DNA from: Lactarius indigo
Taxonomy: Eukaryota; Basidiomycota; Agaricomycetes; Russulales; Russulaceae
Assembly: GCA_025766275.1 (NCBI GenBank)
Contig: JAFKAC010000059.1
Coordinates: forward strand, 248,001-312,000
DNA: 64,000 bases
Reading direction: 5' to 3'
Below are positions 42,551 to 55,754 of this stretch, piece by piece; the stretch's first letter is position 1, and each line of letters starts with the position of its first letter. Under the pieces are notes generated by a model that did no database searches, was not told the DNA's origin, and saw only the letters and a list, made by a program, of their open reading frames with translations. The translations under genes were made by a program, and so were the position numbers.

Positions 42551-44196
42551 GCGCTTTCGCCGCTTCAACAAATCCACACATCCAAGTACAATCTCAACCC
42601 ACCGGTTTCTTGCAACCTCAATTCACAACCGTACCTGGAGCTGTTCAACAGTCAACGAATCCTTTCCCCATGCTCCAGGCCACGCCTACCGGATTCCTTC
42701 AGCCACAATTGACGGACGCAAATCCCTTTCGTGCGAGCATTGTGGCGCCACAAGCCACCGGGTTTTCGCCGTTTGGTCAGACGGGCCCCCTACAGCCATC
42801 TCCGACTGGCGTCAACCCGTTCTCGGCGCAGAATGGCTTCCTCGGACCGAGCGCTTTCTCGACGGCGACCTCGACAAATCCATTCCCGGTCGCTGGGCAG
42901 GCAGCCAACCCGTTCCCCACTGCAACAAATGCCAATCCGTTCGCGGCTCTCAACAACGGTCCATTCGCAAGCGCTTCAAGTCCAAATTCGCTACCGTCTA
43001 CACATTTGAATCCATTCCCCACGCAGACCCGGTCTGTTTCCCAGCCGTTTTCCTTCGCTTCCCCCAGTCAACCCCCTCCCACGGACTTCTCTAATCCAAC
43101 TGCGCCCGCACCGACGTCTACCTTTAACGCTACCTCTGCATCCTCTGTCCCTGCGCGCCCAGCCTCGACCCCTCTCACCCAAACGAAACCCTCCTCTCCG
43201 TCGCTGAAGCCTCTCAAGCCGCACCAGACTGGTTCCCGCAATCCATTCGGTGTGCCTAAAGCCCCTTCACCTCCACCAGTGCCCCGCGCCCCTACACTTT
43301 TCGAGCTTGCCAACGGCGCGGGTCAATATCAACCGCCGTCACAAAGTCCGACGCAGGTCAAGCCTCAGCAAACAGGCGGGCCGGCGATCACTTTCACGAG
43401 TGTCGCGTCCTCGTTCCTCGCGGGCAGTTCTGGCAGCCCGCCTGTGCCGCAGGTCACAACGTCGCTTACCGCCTTGGGCCCAGGAACAACCGCCTCATCG
43501 CCCACGACGGCGACGTCCACGACCACGGGTTCTACCTTCTCGGACACGCTTTTCGGGTCGATTGGTGGACAGCCAACAGGCAGCACGGCATTCTCTAGCC
43601 AGCCGACTGGCTCGCCGCTGCGCCCACAGGCCACGGGCTATAGTACAGGGATCAAGGCGTTCAAGCCTACTTCGTCTTTTGGCGCGTCGCTGCTTGAGAC
43701 CCTGCCGCCGATCCCACAGTCTGCGCCGACGACGCCTGAGAACGGCATGTTCGCAGCGCCACCCCCTGGTGCGGGTAGCATGAGCGCTCCTGCGGGAGTT
43801 GGGCTGGGCGCGGGGCTCAGTGCGGTACCGTCGCAAGCTCCTGGAACGGGCACGGGCTTCGGTAGTGGTAATTTTGGCCTCAGCGCGCAACCGACGGGTT
43901 TCCCCACTACCGCCGGAACGGGCTCTTCGCTTGGCGTTGGGCTGCGTCCGCAAGCGGCGGGCGTAAACGCGGGCGTCGCGAACCCGTTCCGCGCGTCGAT
44001 GCTCGCACCAGGCTCTGCCGGTCCAGGTCCCAGCCCGGGCTCCTTCCCTGCGTTTGGCGCTTCCTACGCCAGCTCCCCGGGTGCCAGTTTGTTTTCGCAG
44101 CCTACGGGAGCGCCGTCGTTTGGGCAAAGCTATTTTGGTGGGCTGCAGCAGGCGGACGCTTCGAAGCAGCAGAATGGCGCAGCATCGTTGATCTAA
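40894..44196 (+). CDS. AP180/YAP180-type clathrin assembly protein (ANTH domain, NPF repeats)
   Basis: Nine exons: 40894-40959, 41015-41113, 41176-41302, 41352-41677, 41730-41841, 41900-42051, 42103-42247, 42303-42441, 42495-44196, all in phase, 955 residues. The N-terminus is an ANTH domain. CKPKPTPPKSKYVDPIIAAT matches the basic PtdIns(4,5)P2-binding segment of AP180/CALM proteins, and VFKALIVLHTMVRNG and LDDLGDELTITALRMLVKDL match its helical core. The C-terminal half is a long disordered tail rich in Pro, Thr, Gln and Phe with about ten NPF motifs, which bind EH-domain proteins of the endocytic coat. Repeated PTGF/QPTG units (for example QATGFSPF, QPTGFPTT) occur as in yeast Yap1801/1802. 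The protein should act at the plasma membrane in clathrin-mediated endocytosis. A truncated duplicate is at 28294-29878. Confidence 0.93.
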
Positions 44197-44544
44197 GCGT
44201 GCTTGCGTTTTTTTTTTTCTTTTTTTCTCCCATTCCGTTTCGTATCGCCACCACTGAGTTACGCATATGCTCGTCCGTCTTTTGTTTATAATCTCCCGTG
44301 GAACAAGTCACATATACTTGACCGTTGTGTTAGTTTCTAAGATAGCGGGACAGTTGTAGCGTACTATTCTGACCAAACAAGGGTGTCTTGGGCTGAATAT
44401 TTTTTTTCATCGACTGTTTGGGCGTCAAACGCGTTGGGCTGCGCGGGAAGATTTCGCTTTGTTGATTCATTTCCAAATTCGAGGCGCGCGCGCGCCGTTG
44501 GCGGCCAAGCCACTCCTCTGAACTCAACCACCACCGTCGCTATC

Positions 44545-46114
44545 ATGTCAGCGTAGGTATCCCCCATCGCGTTTTTGTTCACAAATCATTCACGGGACTT
44601 TCGTCTGCCAGCCAGGAACAGCCTCAACCACTTCCAACAACCGTCAGTGACGCGCTGGATCACGCGAAAAAAGCGTTCGCGTTACGCAAGTACGAACAAG
44701 CGGTCGAACACTATGCCACCGCACTCGAACTCCTGTTCGTGTTCTTTCACCCCTTCTCGCCGACGCTGTTAGTTAACGCCACGCGCAGATCTAAGACGCA
44801 TGCAGAAGACGCGCCTGAAATGGCGGACGTGTACTTCGCGTACGGAAAGGCGTTACTCGAGAATGCTATCGTGCAGAATTCTGTCTTAGGAAAGGAGCAG
44901 CAGCAGCAGCAGGACGGTGCTACGGCAGAAGGTGCGCAAAATGTCACAACGCGCGGCATATAGCCCTTTTGACGATGACGACGACGACGCACACACAGAG
45001 CCTGCGGCGAATGGAAATAAGATCCTGTCGTTCTCTGGCGACGCAGAGGAGGAAGAAGAAGGGGAGGAGGAAGATCCCGCGGTTGATTTGTTCGCCAAGC
45101 CGGACACGGATGCAGAAGGTGAAGGTGAGGACGACGCTGGCGAGGGCGAGGACGATGCGGAGCCCGAGGACGACTTCAATGCCGCGTGGGAGGTGCTGGA
45201 CCTCGCGCGCGCGATATACGAGAAGCGAATGGACGGGGACGAGGCCGTGCGGCTCAAAGTAGCGGACACGTTCATCATGCTCGGCGACATATCGCTCGAG
45301 ACGGGTGCGTGTGGGTACTGTACTGTACTGCCACAAGTCATGCTGAAGCGCGCCCCCCTCCCCCGATAGAGAAATTCGAGCAGGCGATCACGGACTATAG
45401 TGCCGGCTTGGCGCTCAAGACGGAACTGCTCCCGCTGTCGTCGCGCCAGCTCGCAGAGGCGCATTATAAGCTCAGCATCGCGCTCGACCTTACGGCTGGC
45501 CGGCTCGCGGACGCCATACACCATGCACAGCGCGCCCTGGAGAGCATAGAGGCGCGTCTTGACGAATTGCGCGCGGGCCTCGCGGGCACACTGGCGCCTT
45601 TACCGGAACCGACGCCCGAGAACGACAACGACGACGCGAAGGGTAAAGGGAAGGGCAGGAGCAGGCAGAGCGCGCTTGCCCCGGACGAGCAGGTCCAGAA
45701 CTGGAGCAAGACGCAGATCGAGGCGGAGATAAAGGAGCTCGGTGAGCTCAAGCAGGATCTCGCGCTCAAGGTACGTCTGCCAGCTCCCCTCTCTTTTCGT
45801 TCTTCCGTCATTGACGATGCTTCATGGTGCAGGTAGACGAACTCAAGTCGGCACCGAACGACGAACGGGACGGCGGGCTGTCTGCGCCTGAGCTGGCGCA
45901 ACGCGCGCTGGATCGTGAGCTGAATGGTGCGCCTGCGCCGCTTCAGGACCTTCCGGTGAACGACCTCACGTCGATGGTCGTAAAGAAGAAAAAGAAGGCG
46001 CCTGCACCTGCGCCCGAGGCGAGCGGTGCCGCAGAGAAGCGCAAAGCAGAGGGCGAGGAGGCGCTGACACCACCAGACAAGAAGGCGCGTCTGGACGAGA
46101 GCGCTGCATCATGA
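44545..46114 (+). CDS. NASP/Hif1/Sim3-type histone chaperone (SHNi-TPR)
   Basis: Six exons: 44545-44552, 44612-44734, 44789-44931, 44999-45304, 45370-45770, 45833-46114; 420 residues. A first TPR (ALDHAKKAFALRKYEQAVEHYATALELL, spanning exon 2) is followed by VYFAYGKALLENA. An acidic insertion (EEEEEGEEED, GEGEDDAGEGEDDAEPEDD) interrupts the TPR array, the hallmark of SHNi-TPR proteins, where it contacts histones. TPRs resume (AWEVLDLARAIYEKR, LGDISLETEKFEQAITDYSA, LAEAHYKLSIALDLTAGRLA), and a lysine-rich tail with a likely nuclear localisation signal (VKKKKKAP, EKRKAE, PPDKKARLDE) ends the protein. The family escorts H3-H4 to the nucleus. The acceptor at 44998 was chosen because it restores the frame to NKILSFSGD. 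The gene converges on the proline gene with 67 bp between the stop codons. Confidence 0.88.
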
Positions 46115-46181
46115 TATAAGAGCTTGTTGTATTTCCACGACCTACTGTATATACGTTACCACTATTACACACTTTTTTTTT

Positions 46182-47733
46182 TCAGAACGGTAGCTCGGCT
46201 GCTTGGATGGGTTGGTGCGTATACTGCCTCTTGCCCTCCCCACTCCCAAACTCGCCCACGACGTGCCCATCCGCGCCCTGGCTCCTCAGGACATACTTGT
46301 ACGTGACGAGGCCCTCGAGCCCAACAGGTCCGCGCGCGTGGATCCTCCCCGTGCTGATGCCGACCTCGGCACCAAAGCCATATCGAAAACCGTCGGCGAA
46401 ACGTGTGCTCGCGTTCACGAACACGCCCGCCGAGTCGACACCGCGCACGAACGTGCGGCCCGCCTCGGTCGATTCCGTCACGATGCAGTCGGTGTGGTGC
46501 GAGCCGTGCGCGTTGATGTGCGCGATTGCGGCGGAGAGAGACGGTACGGTACGCACGGAGAGCGTCAGCGAGAGGTGCTCGGTCGTGTAGGCGTCCGGCG
46601 TCGCTCGGGAGACGTGCCTCGCGAAGTTGGCGGAAGTGCTGGTGGGGTCTAGCGCGGAGAGCGTCGGGTCGTCGCAGAGGAGCCGTACGTCGGCAGCGAG
46701 CAACGTGCGCGCCACGTCTGGCCAGATCGTCCGAAGCAGGCTTTCGTGTACGAGGAGCGTCTCGACGGCATTACACGCCGCTGGATAGTCGATCTGCGCT
46801 TAAAGCCGTCAGGCCCTCAAACACCCCTTACAGTAGCGCACTACTCACTTTTGCGTCGAGCACGACGCGCTGGGCCTTTTCGCGGTCCGCGGAGGCGTCG
46901 AGGTAGATCGCGCAGAGGCCGTCCGCGTGCCCCATGACGGGGATCCGCGTCGAGTGCTGGATGGAACGCACGAGCGCGTTGCTCCCGCGTGGGATGACTA
47001 GGTCGATGTACCGGTCCTGCGCGAGCAGCGCGGCGACTTCCGCGCGGGTCTCGACGGCCTGTACGAATGCAGGCGGGAGCGCGGTGCGCGCAAGGGCGGT
47101 CTGGATTGCGCGTGCGAGCGCAGCGGCGGTACGTGCGGACTCTTTGCCGCCCTTGAGGACCGCAGCGTTTCCTGGGGGGTACCATGAGTGGGAGATTTTT
47201 TTTTTTGGGTGAGAGAGATGGGAGGACGAAACCGGATTTGAGTGCGAGAGCGGCGACGTTGATGACGACTTCTGGGCGCGCTTCGAAGATGACGAGAAGG
47301 ACGCCGATCGGGCACGAGATGCGGTAGAGCTCGAGGTTGTCGTGTAGCTCGCGCGCGTACGAGATCGTGCCGGTGGGGTCTGGGAGCGCGGCGATGTCGG
47401 AGACGCCTTGGAGCATCGCGTCCCATTTGTCGCCTGTGCGCAGGTCGAGGCGCTTGACGAGGGATGGCGCGAGTCGCCCTGCGGCTGCTTCGGCCTCTGC
47501 GTGCTGCTCTCTGTGCTGGTTAGCAGTGGTACCATGATTGATGCGATGAGAATGCAACGGACCGTCATGTCCTCGCCATTGGCCAACAGGATGGAGTCTT
47601 TCTTTGCCTCGAGCTCTTTTCGGATTTCGTGCAGGGCGCGAGTCCTCTCGGCGGAGTCGATGAGCTGGGAAGCCTCAAACGCAGCCCTGGCTGTTTTCGC
47701 TACTGTTTCTGTTTCTGTGCTCGTCGTGGACAT
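46182..47733 (-). CDS. PRO2: Gamma-glutamyl phosphate reductase (glutamate-5-semialdehyde dehydrogenase)
   Basis: Four exons on the minus strand: 47733-47563, about 47518-47233, 47171-46849, 46793-46182; 463 residues, close to the usual 420-460. The enzyme reduces gamma-glutamyl phosphate to glutamate-5-semialdehyde with NADPH, the second step of proline synthesis. Visible family blocks: LVKRLDLRTGDKWDAMLQGV, DPTGTISYARELHDNLELYR, CPIGVLLVIFEARPEV, NAAVLKGGKES, PRGSNALVRSIQHSTRIPVM, the catalytic cysteine block DYPAACNAVETLLVH, and GVFVNASTRFADGFRYGFGAEVGIST near the end. The second intron contains an 11-nt poly-A tract in the sense direction. The first splice junction is the least certain. 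Confidence 0.95.
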
Positions 47734-48417
47734 TTTGCAAGAGTCGAGGGGGGGCGATTAGATAAGATTATCGGACCAGTCCTAATTCTAGGCAAGGCTA
47801 GAACGAGCACACACGGTGCCCACCTCTAAATCCAAAGCTGGGGCTGGGTCCAACGTGAAACCAGAACAGCAATGCGGACTTGTACAACGCAGAACATGGG
47901 ACGGATCTTTCTCCCTGACGGTTGGTACGACGTCCCCCTCTGAACGGAAATTGTGGGAAAACTTAAGTCATTACGAAAACATTTCAACACGTTAGCGTTA
48001 CTTCCTTATCATCATCACCCGGGGTGTCATCGATACGTCGGAAGCGTTGAGTTGCACAGTTCTGGCCCTACAGACTACTTAGGGCCGGGGCCTGACCCCG
48101 CTCCTTCGTCCGATCCCGCGTGCTTCGGGCATTATGATTCCGACGCCAACTTAATTATTATCAGGTGCGCATGCGCCAACCGGCAGACGGCGTCAGCGGT
48201 AGCCCCGCAAGGAGCATCAAGGAGATCAAGCTGAAAGACGATGTCACCTTTCTTTTCCGAGCACACGCCGAATGCAAGAATCAAAACAATCATATGATCC
48301 ATACATACCAGCGCCTTCATAAATGGAGCAGGATCCAGCCTTCCCCGCCTTCTTTGTTCTCCCCATTCTAGCCCACAAACAAACAAAAAAACACCTAGAC
48401 CAAGAGACAAAAGAGCT
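47734..48417. other. Divergent intergenic region between PRO2 (-) and glycerol kinase (+)
   Basis: 684 bp between two start codons pointing away from each other. It must contain both promoters. An AT-rich CATAAAT (about 48317) lies 100 bp before the glycerol kinase ATG, and an A-rich stretch (48380-48392) just before it may be in the leader. No gene seen. Confidence 0.5.
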
Positions 48418-50454
<2,037 letters not shown>

Positions 50455-52134
50455 ACGTTCGAGGTCGAGGTCGAGGTCGTCGTCGTCGTCGTAAATTATG
50501 GGGTCTGGGCCGGAAGAGAAGCGTCGTTGTCACAGTATCTTGTATAAAAGCGCTGGGCCAAGTGCCTGGATGTTCAAGTAGTAGGTAGGTAATTGTACTT
50601 TAGGAGGCCTCCGTTTACTGTAATACAACATTTTTACGGTCTGGCATTCACATTTTTTTTTTTGGCTCACACGTGCGAGCGATGCTTTTCTATGAAAGCA
50701 GTCAACGAGGCGTGCCTTGCCTGATCCTCTGCGACAATTACCAAGTAAAGGGAATTGGTCCACTTCCGCAAGGAATCTTGCTTCACCGTCTCCTTAAACG
50801 TGGTCGCATACTTGAACCGTCTCGCACAAATGTACGTGCCCCCCCCCCCAGGGCAATGCGCGTCAGGAGACAAGCATGCATTCTAACAGAGGAACGTACT
50901 CCTGCCTCGGAAACGCGAAAGAGATACAGTTCCGCGCATAGGACTGGGCAAACAAAAGATAGAAGAGAAAAGAAGGAGCCTGATTTCGGGACATGGGAGA
51001 CGCGACGCAGTCAAACAACCGTGGTTCGTGGTACGGGAGCAAAAACGCAAGTGGAACCCCTATCGATGATGATTCATAAAAACGCGGCGGTTCGAGAGCT
51101 CCCAACTCCATACCTACCTACCTACCGTCGGCACTATGCCATTCACACTTCCGGGAACAGCATACCTCTGGACTCGCGCCATGCCCGACGAGCCACGCTT
51201 CGCGTCAGGAAAATCTGCATTGCGCGACCGTCGATACATCGATGTTCTGGTACGATGCGGCTTATGAATCTAGCGGACCCGGTTGCAACCCTGCATTACA
51301 TGAGCACGAATACGAACGACGGGCTGACTGATGGCCTCTATGACAATATTGGTGGATGTGTGTGTGAACGCGACCGACCCCCTATTGCTCCACGTATATG
51401 CTAACCGTGCGTTTGGGCCAGCTGGGCAGATGAGGTAAATGCGACGCAGACGAAGGGGGCTCCAAACTGAGAGGACACCTTATTGCCATACGCCGCCCAT
51501 CGCCCCAACTTCGTTACAGGGTACTCACACGGTTTTCTTTGAGTAAAGTTCGAGCCAGTGTCACTGACCTGGGACAGTACCATGGTAAGCGCCAGTCGTC
51601 ATGCCAGGACGGGGTAATGGCGACTGGGGTGGTCACATCGGTCGACAGAGGGTCAGATCCATTCACGGTCACTGGCGGACAAGCGACGATAGGAGTCCTG
51701 AGTATCGCAGGCGCCACGAAGCGAAGCGTGAACAGTCTTGCGCTTTCGCAGAACCTGCCGGACCAGGGTGCTTTTTGTATCCCGCACGGGCACGGCCATC
51801 GACGTCAGGCGCAACCGAGTTGCGGTGGACTGGGACAATTTCATCCCCTTGGAGAGGCATGACGTGCCTCTTCCATTCGAAAACGTTGACGAAAGAGACG
51901 GTGATGTGTAAAGGGCCTGAAGTGATCTCGTCACGGTGGGTAAAAAAACAAAAAAAAACATACGCTGTCCCACTAGCTAGCAGTACTGGCATCCGAAATA
52001 TATATATATATTGAATGACGTGAGGCGTTCATGGATTACTTCTAATGAAAAGTACAAAGCGAGTGAGTGGTGGAGAGTGCAAAGACAAAAACACAAAAGG
52101 TCATCGACGAAGCCACAACCACAACAAATCGAAC
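50455..52134. other. Intergenic region between glycerol kinase and ERV1
   Basis: 1.7 kb with no supported gene. It holds several homopolymer or simple tracts (T run near 50653, C run near 50841, TACC repeats near 51110-51124, TA repeats near 52000-52012). The 3' ends of both flanking genes point into it (glycerol kinase from the left, ERV1 from the right), so it may carry two terminators. Confidence 0.5.
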
Positions 52135-52710
52135 TCAATCACAGCTCCCGTCCTTCGGCCCATCCTTCCACCGCTCGTCAACACGCGCGCAATCGAACGC
52201 AGGCTTGCCAAGCAGCGCATTGACCTCGTTGTGCGTCGCGCAGAGCCACGCGCCGAGCGCCGCGCGGGAGCCCACCTCGGGCGGCCGGTTGCGTATGCGC
52301 TCCCCGAGGTCGTCTGCGCAGTGTCCGCACGGGTATAGCGTCGGTAGGGCATGTAGGAGCTGCAGCATATGCGCGCGCTGTGTGGGGCTCGGCCGCTCGG
52401 GGTAGTATGCAGCCGTCGTGTGGAGGAAGGTCCAGGTCGCGTGCCCGAGGGCTTCCGCGTCGGGCGGGCAGTGTGCGGGCCGTTGTCGTGCGACGACGTC
52501 GTGATCGTCGTGGTCGTGCGCAGAAGCGGCCGATGCGGTCGCGGTCGCGATGGCGGTCGCTAGAGAGGGAGAGGAAGCATCGTTGGGCTTTTTTGAGGAG
52601 GAGGGCGGTTTCCAGTTCCGGAAAGAGGTGCAGATCTTGCATGGCTTTCCGTCTGGTCCGAGGACCATCCCGGGCGGGAGGGGGGTACCGCCTGTTTTGC
52701 TGCTGCTCAT
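52135..52710 (-). CDS. ERV1: Erv1/ALR-type FAD-linked sulfhydryl oxidase
   Basis: A single-exon minus-strand frame of 191 residues from the ATG at 52710; an upstream in-frame ATG at 52758 would add 16 residues. The N-terminal region has the shuttle cysteine pair CKIC in KPCKICTSFRNWKPP, then a disordered linker with an Ala/Thr/His/Asp stretch. The catalytic domain reads LGHATWTFLHTTAAYYPERP, the active-site C-x2-C in YPCGHCADDL, and WLCATHNEVNALLGKPAFDC with the FAD-binding HN-x-VN and structural cysteines, then VDERWKDG. The family reoxidises Mia40 in the mitochondrial intermembrane space and passes electrons to cytochrome c or oxygen. No cleavable presequence is seen, as expected for Erv1. 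Confidence 0.93.
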   Translation of the reverse strand: MSSSKTGGTPLPPGMVLGPDGKPCKICTSFRNWKPPSSSKKPNDASSPSLATAIATATASAASAHDHDDHDVVARQRPAHCPPDAEALGHATWTFLHTTAAYYPERPSPTQRAHMLQLLHALPTLYPCGHCADDLGERIRNRPPEVGSRAALGAWLCATHNEVNALLGKPAFDCARVDERWKDGPKDGSCD

Positions 52711-54354
52711 CGTTCGTTGGTTGTCCGTCGCAGAGCAAAAAGAAACGCGACACCTCAAGGCCTTAAGCTCCGGAGTCCCGTTCCGCCGGGCCGTCGGCAG
52801 ACTCTCTGTATCTCGGAGTTAAAGGCCGGACGGACGACGTCTTGAGTTACCAGTACCGGAAGGTCGTCTGCCTTATCGTATCGTAAGTGACCCACCAAAT
52901 CTGAGGTCTGTGACTTATAGCACACGTTCATGTGGACTCTACTCCGATCATCTCGGATGAACGTTCGACGAACGACGGCGTTGCATTACCCATTCCGGCG
53001 AAACCACAACGACTACTGTATGTCCATCTCCATATCCGGGTCCAGGCCTCATCATGAGGTGTCTTCTTGTTATTCCGTACTTAAGATAAGACGAAGTACA
53101 GGCCCTCTCTACGCACCGAGCCACTCAAACGGTACGACCGACCCAGTTTTTGTCCTTGACATGCTGCGGAATACCCTTTCCGGTGACATACTTTCTCGTC
53201 GACTGAATAGAGGCCCATTCTATCGTTCTTCGTGGCACCATCGATGACATTCGACCAACAGGTGTGCTGGTCATTACGCAATCAGAAGAGCGGGAGAACG
53301 GTAACAGACGTTCTGGAGCCGATAAGACCCGTACTGATAACGGGGGGTGTGCGAGAAGCCCCGATGCTCCTAGCCCGCTCAAAACGAAGAATCGGGAGGT
53401 CATTCGAGTTTCAAAGGGCCGCGAAGACAAGACGGCCTAAGGGGCGAGGAGGGGGCAAACCTAGACGCTTAGACTGGCATTGGCAAGCGAGTAAGAGGGA
53501 AAGTCCGGTGAGACGCCACACTTCAAATCCTGTCTCCCCGCGGTGGTGTCCTGTCCGGATGTGCGGCTTTTCAGAAAAGGGGACGGGTGAGAGATAGAAG
53601 GAGCCCTCCAGAACTTGGGATTTTAATGGCGGCTGTAGAAGGGGATTTTTTATCATTCGATTTCAAACGGGTATTGCCACTTGAGTGACCTCTCATTGAA
53701 ATGAACAGCGCCCGTTCACGGTAGAACAGTACTTGCTCGGAATTTGGGAGGAAAAAGCATGACCCCGAGTCTCGATTGGAAAGTGCAGTGGTTGAAAATG
53801 GGACTGCGAGGGTACACGGCGGGCGCTTGTATAATGATCCGAGTATTTGGCGCACACTCTCAGCCATGGCGATTTTGATGTGTGGGGGGACAATTGCTCC
53901 AGCGGATTAATTCTTGGCGAGTTGGAGAAGATGATCTTCTCTCGTCATTATAGTGGATCTCAAAGAGAAGTCCTCTGATGAGCTCCCACGATAGACGTTT
54001 TGAACTCGGTTTGAATCTTGGTTTGAATTTCGCGGTTCTCCATCTTCCCCGAATTCTGAATCGCCGTCGTCTCCGTACCCCCCCGAAGCACACCGCTGGC
54101 ACTGAGGCCTGAGGCTTCATGAAGACGTGGATAAGACGTGTATTTTTGGGGTGGTAAGAGAGGAGGAGGTTACGGACGCCTGGGCCAGGGCCAGTGAGGA
54201 CCTTCGCAGTCACGGCAGTGAATTGGGAAAAGGGGATGCAAGCGGAACATTTCACCGCAATTCGGATACCCACGCAGTCCTCCTTGTTACCCATATAATA
54301 TTCTCGACTAGAGCATGACATGCCCCACTCTCCCCCAACGTTCACAAAACATCC
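52711..54354. other. Intergenic region between ERV1 (-) and the ZIP transporter (+)
   Basis: 1.6 kb, divergent promoters. Open frames at 53230-53600 and 53860-54345 have no recognisable content or splice support. A TATA-like TATAATA at 54294-54300 lies 61 bp before the ZIP start. No zinc-response element of the yeast Zap1 type was found by eye. Confidence 0.45.
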
Positions 54355-55754
54355 ATGTCAGACGCCTCCCCCAACTGTGGTTCTGGCGGTGGTGCCACGA
54401 CCTACACTGGCCTTCGCATTGCGTCCGTCTTCATTGTTTGGTTCGGCAGCACTATTGGCTCCACCTTCCCCATCATCGCACGCCGCTCCAGCTTTATTTC
54501 TCTTCCTCACAGCGTTTTTGAGTAGGTGTCCTTTCCTCCCCCTCCCCCTTTTTTTTTTCCTTCTCCCATTCTTACGGCTCTCCCCGATTCAGCTTTGCAA
54601 AATATTTTGGTTCAGGCGTCATCATCGCAACCGCATTCATCCACCTCCTCAGCCCCGCTATCGACGAACTCACCTCACCGTGCTTAGGACCCGCCTGGAA
54701 AGCATACGTGAGTACTCTCCCCCCTCGATTGTGTCCCTTCCTGATGAACGTCCCCCCCCCCCCCCCCCCTCAGCCCTATGCTCTAGCACTTGCCCTTCTC
54801 TCTGCCTTCTTTATATTCACCGTCGAGCTGTTCGCCTTCCGGATTGGCACTGCCAAGCTCAAGAAGCTCGGGATTCGCCATGGTAGTTCCCACCCCCTCC
54901 CCCCCTTCCCCGCGTCGTGCTGATCGTTACCCCTGACACCCAGATGCGCACGGACACCACGCGGGTGGCGTGCTTGCCCATGGCCCAGAGGCCAGCCCTG
55001 TACCTGGCCCAACGTCGTCCGTTGCTCCAGACGTGGAAAGCATACATCTCGAGAAGGACTCGGAAGCAAGCCGCGCCGTCAAGCGTGTGGACGACGGTGG
55101 ACACGTCACGACGGTGTCAGACGAGAGCGTGATGGCTCAACTGATCGGCGTCGGCATCCTCGAATTTGGTGTCATTCTGCATAGGTTCGTAATACTTACG
55201 GCTCTCCGAAGGGAGTTGAGCGAACTGTATGCTGCAGCGTCTTGATCGGCCTCACCCTGGCTGTAGATGAGGATTTTAAGGTGCTCTTCGTTGTCATCGT
55301 CTTCCATCGTACGTATATGTCCTTCTTTTTAAATAAACTTTCTCTCCCGCGGCTCCAGAACGATTGCTGATCTATGACTCCTTCGTAAACAGAAACGTTC
55401 GAAGGCCTCGGTATTGGCTCCAGGCTCGCATATCTGGAGCTCCCTCCGAAGTATCGCATCGTGCCTGTGTTCGCTGCCTTCCTCTACGGGATCACGACTC
55501 CGCTGGGCATCGCCGTGGGCCTTGGCGTGCGTACGACTTACAATCCGGGATCGACCCATGCGACGGCCGTCTCGGGCATCCTCGACGCTATTAGCGCCGG
55601 GATTCTTATGTACACGGGGTTCGTCGAGCTTCTCGCACACGAATTCCTGTTCAGCCGCGAGATGCGCGAGGCGAGCACCGGGAAGCTCTTGTATGCGCTC
55701 AGTTGCGTCTTACTCGGCTGTGGTCTCATGGCCCTCCTCGGCAAGTGGGCTTGA
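54355..55754 (+). CDS. ZIP family zinc transporter (Zrt1/Zrt2-like)
   Basis: Six exons: 54355-54521, 54593-54707, 54774-54882, 54944-55184, 55238-55308, 55393-55754; 354 residues. Eight transmembrane segments are expected, and hydrophobic stretches fit this. TM II to IV hold YFGSGVIIATAFIHLLSPA, with the metal-binding His. A His-bearing cytoplasmic loop (DAHGHHAGG) follows TM III. TM IV-V carry the signature LEFGVILHSVLIGLTLAV and VFHQTFEGLGIGSRL, which form the binuclear metal site. TM VI-VIII close the protein (AAFLYGITTPLGIAVGLG). The family imports zinc, sometimes iron, across the plasma membrane. The intron at 54708-54773 contains a run of 18 C just before the acceptor. Confidence 0.95.

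Noticed and set aside
43495..44127. 210-codon Arg-rich minus-strand frame
   Set aside because: Antisense shadow of the Pro/Gln/Thr-rich tail of the AP180 gene.
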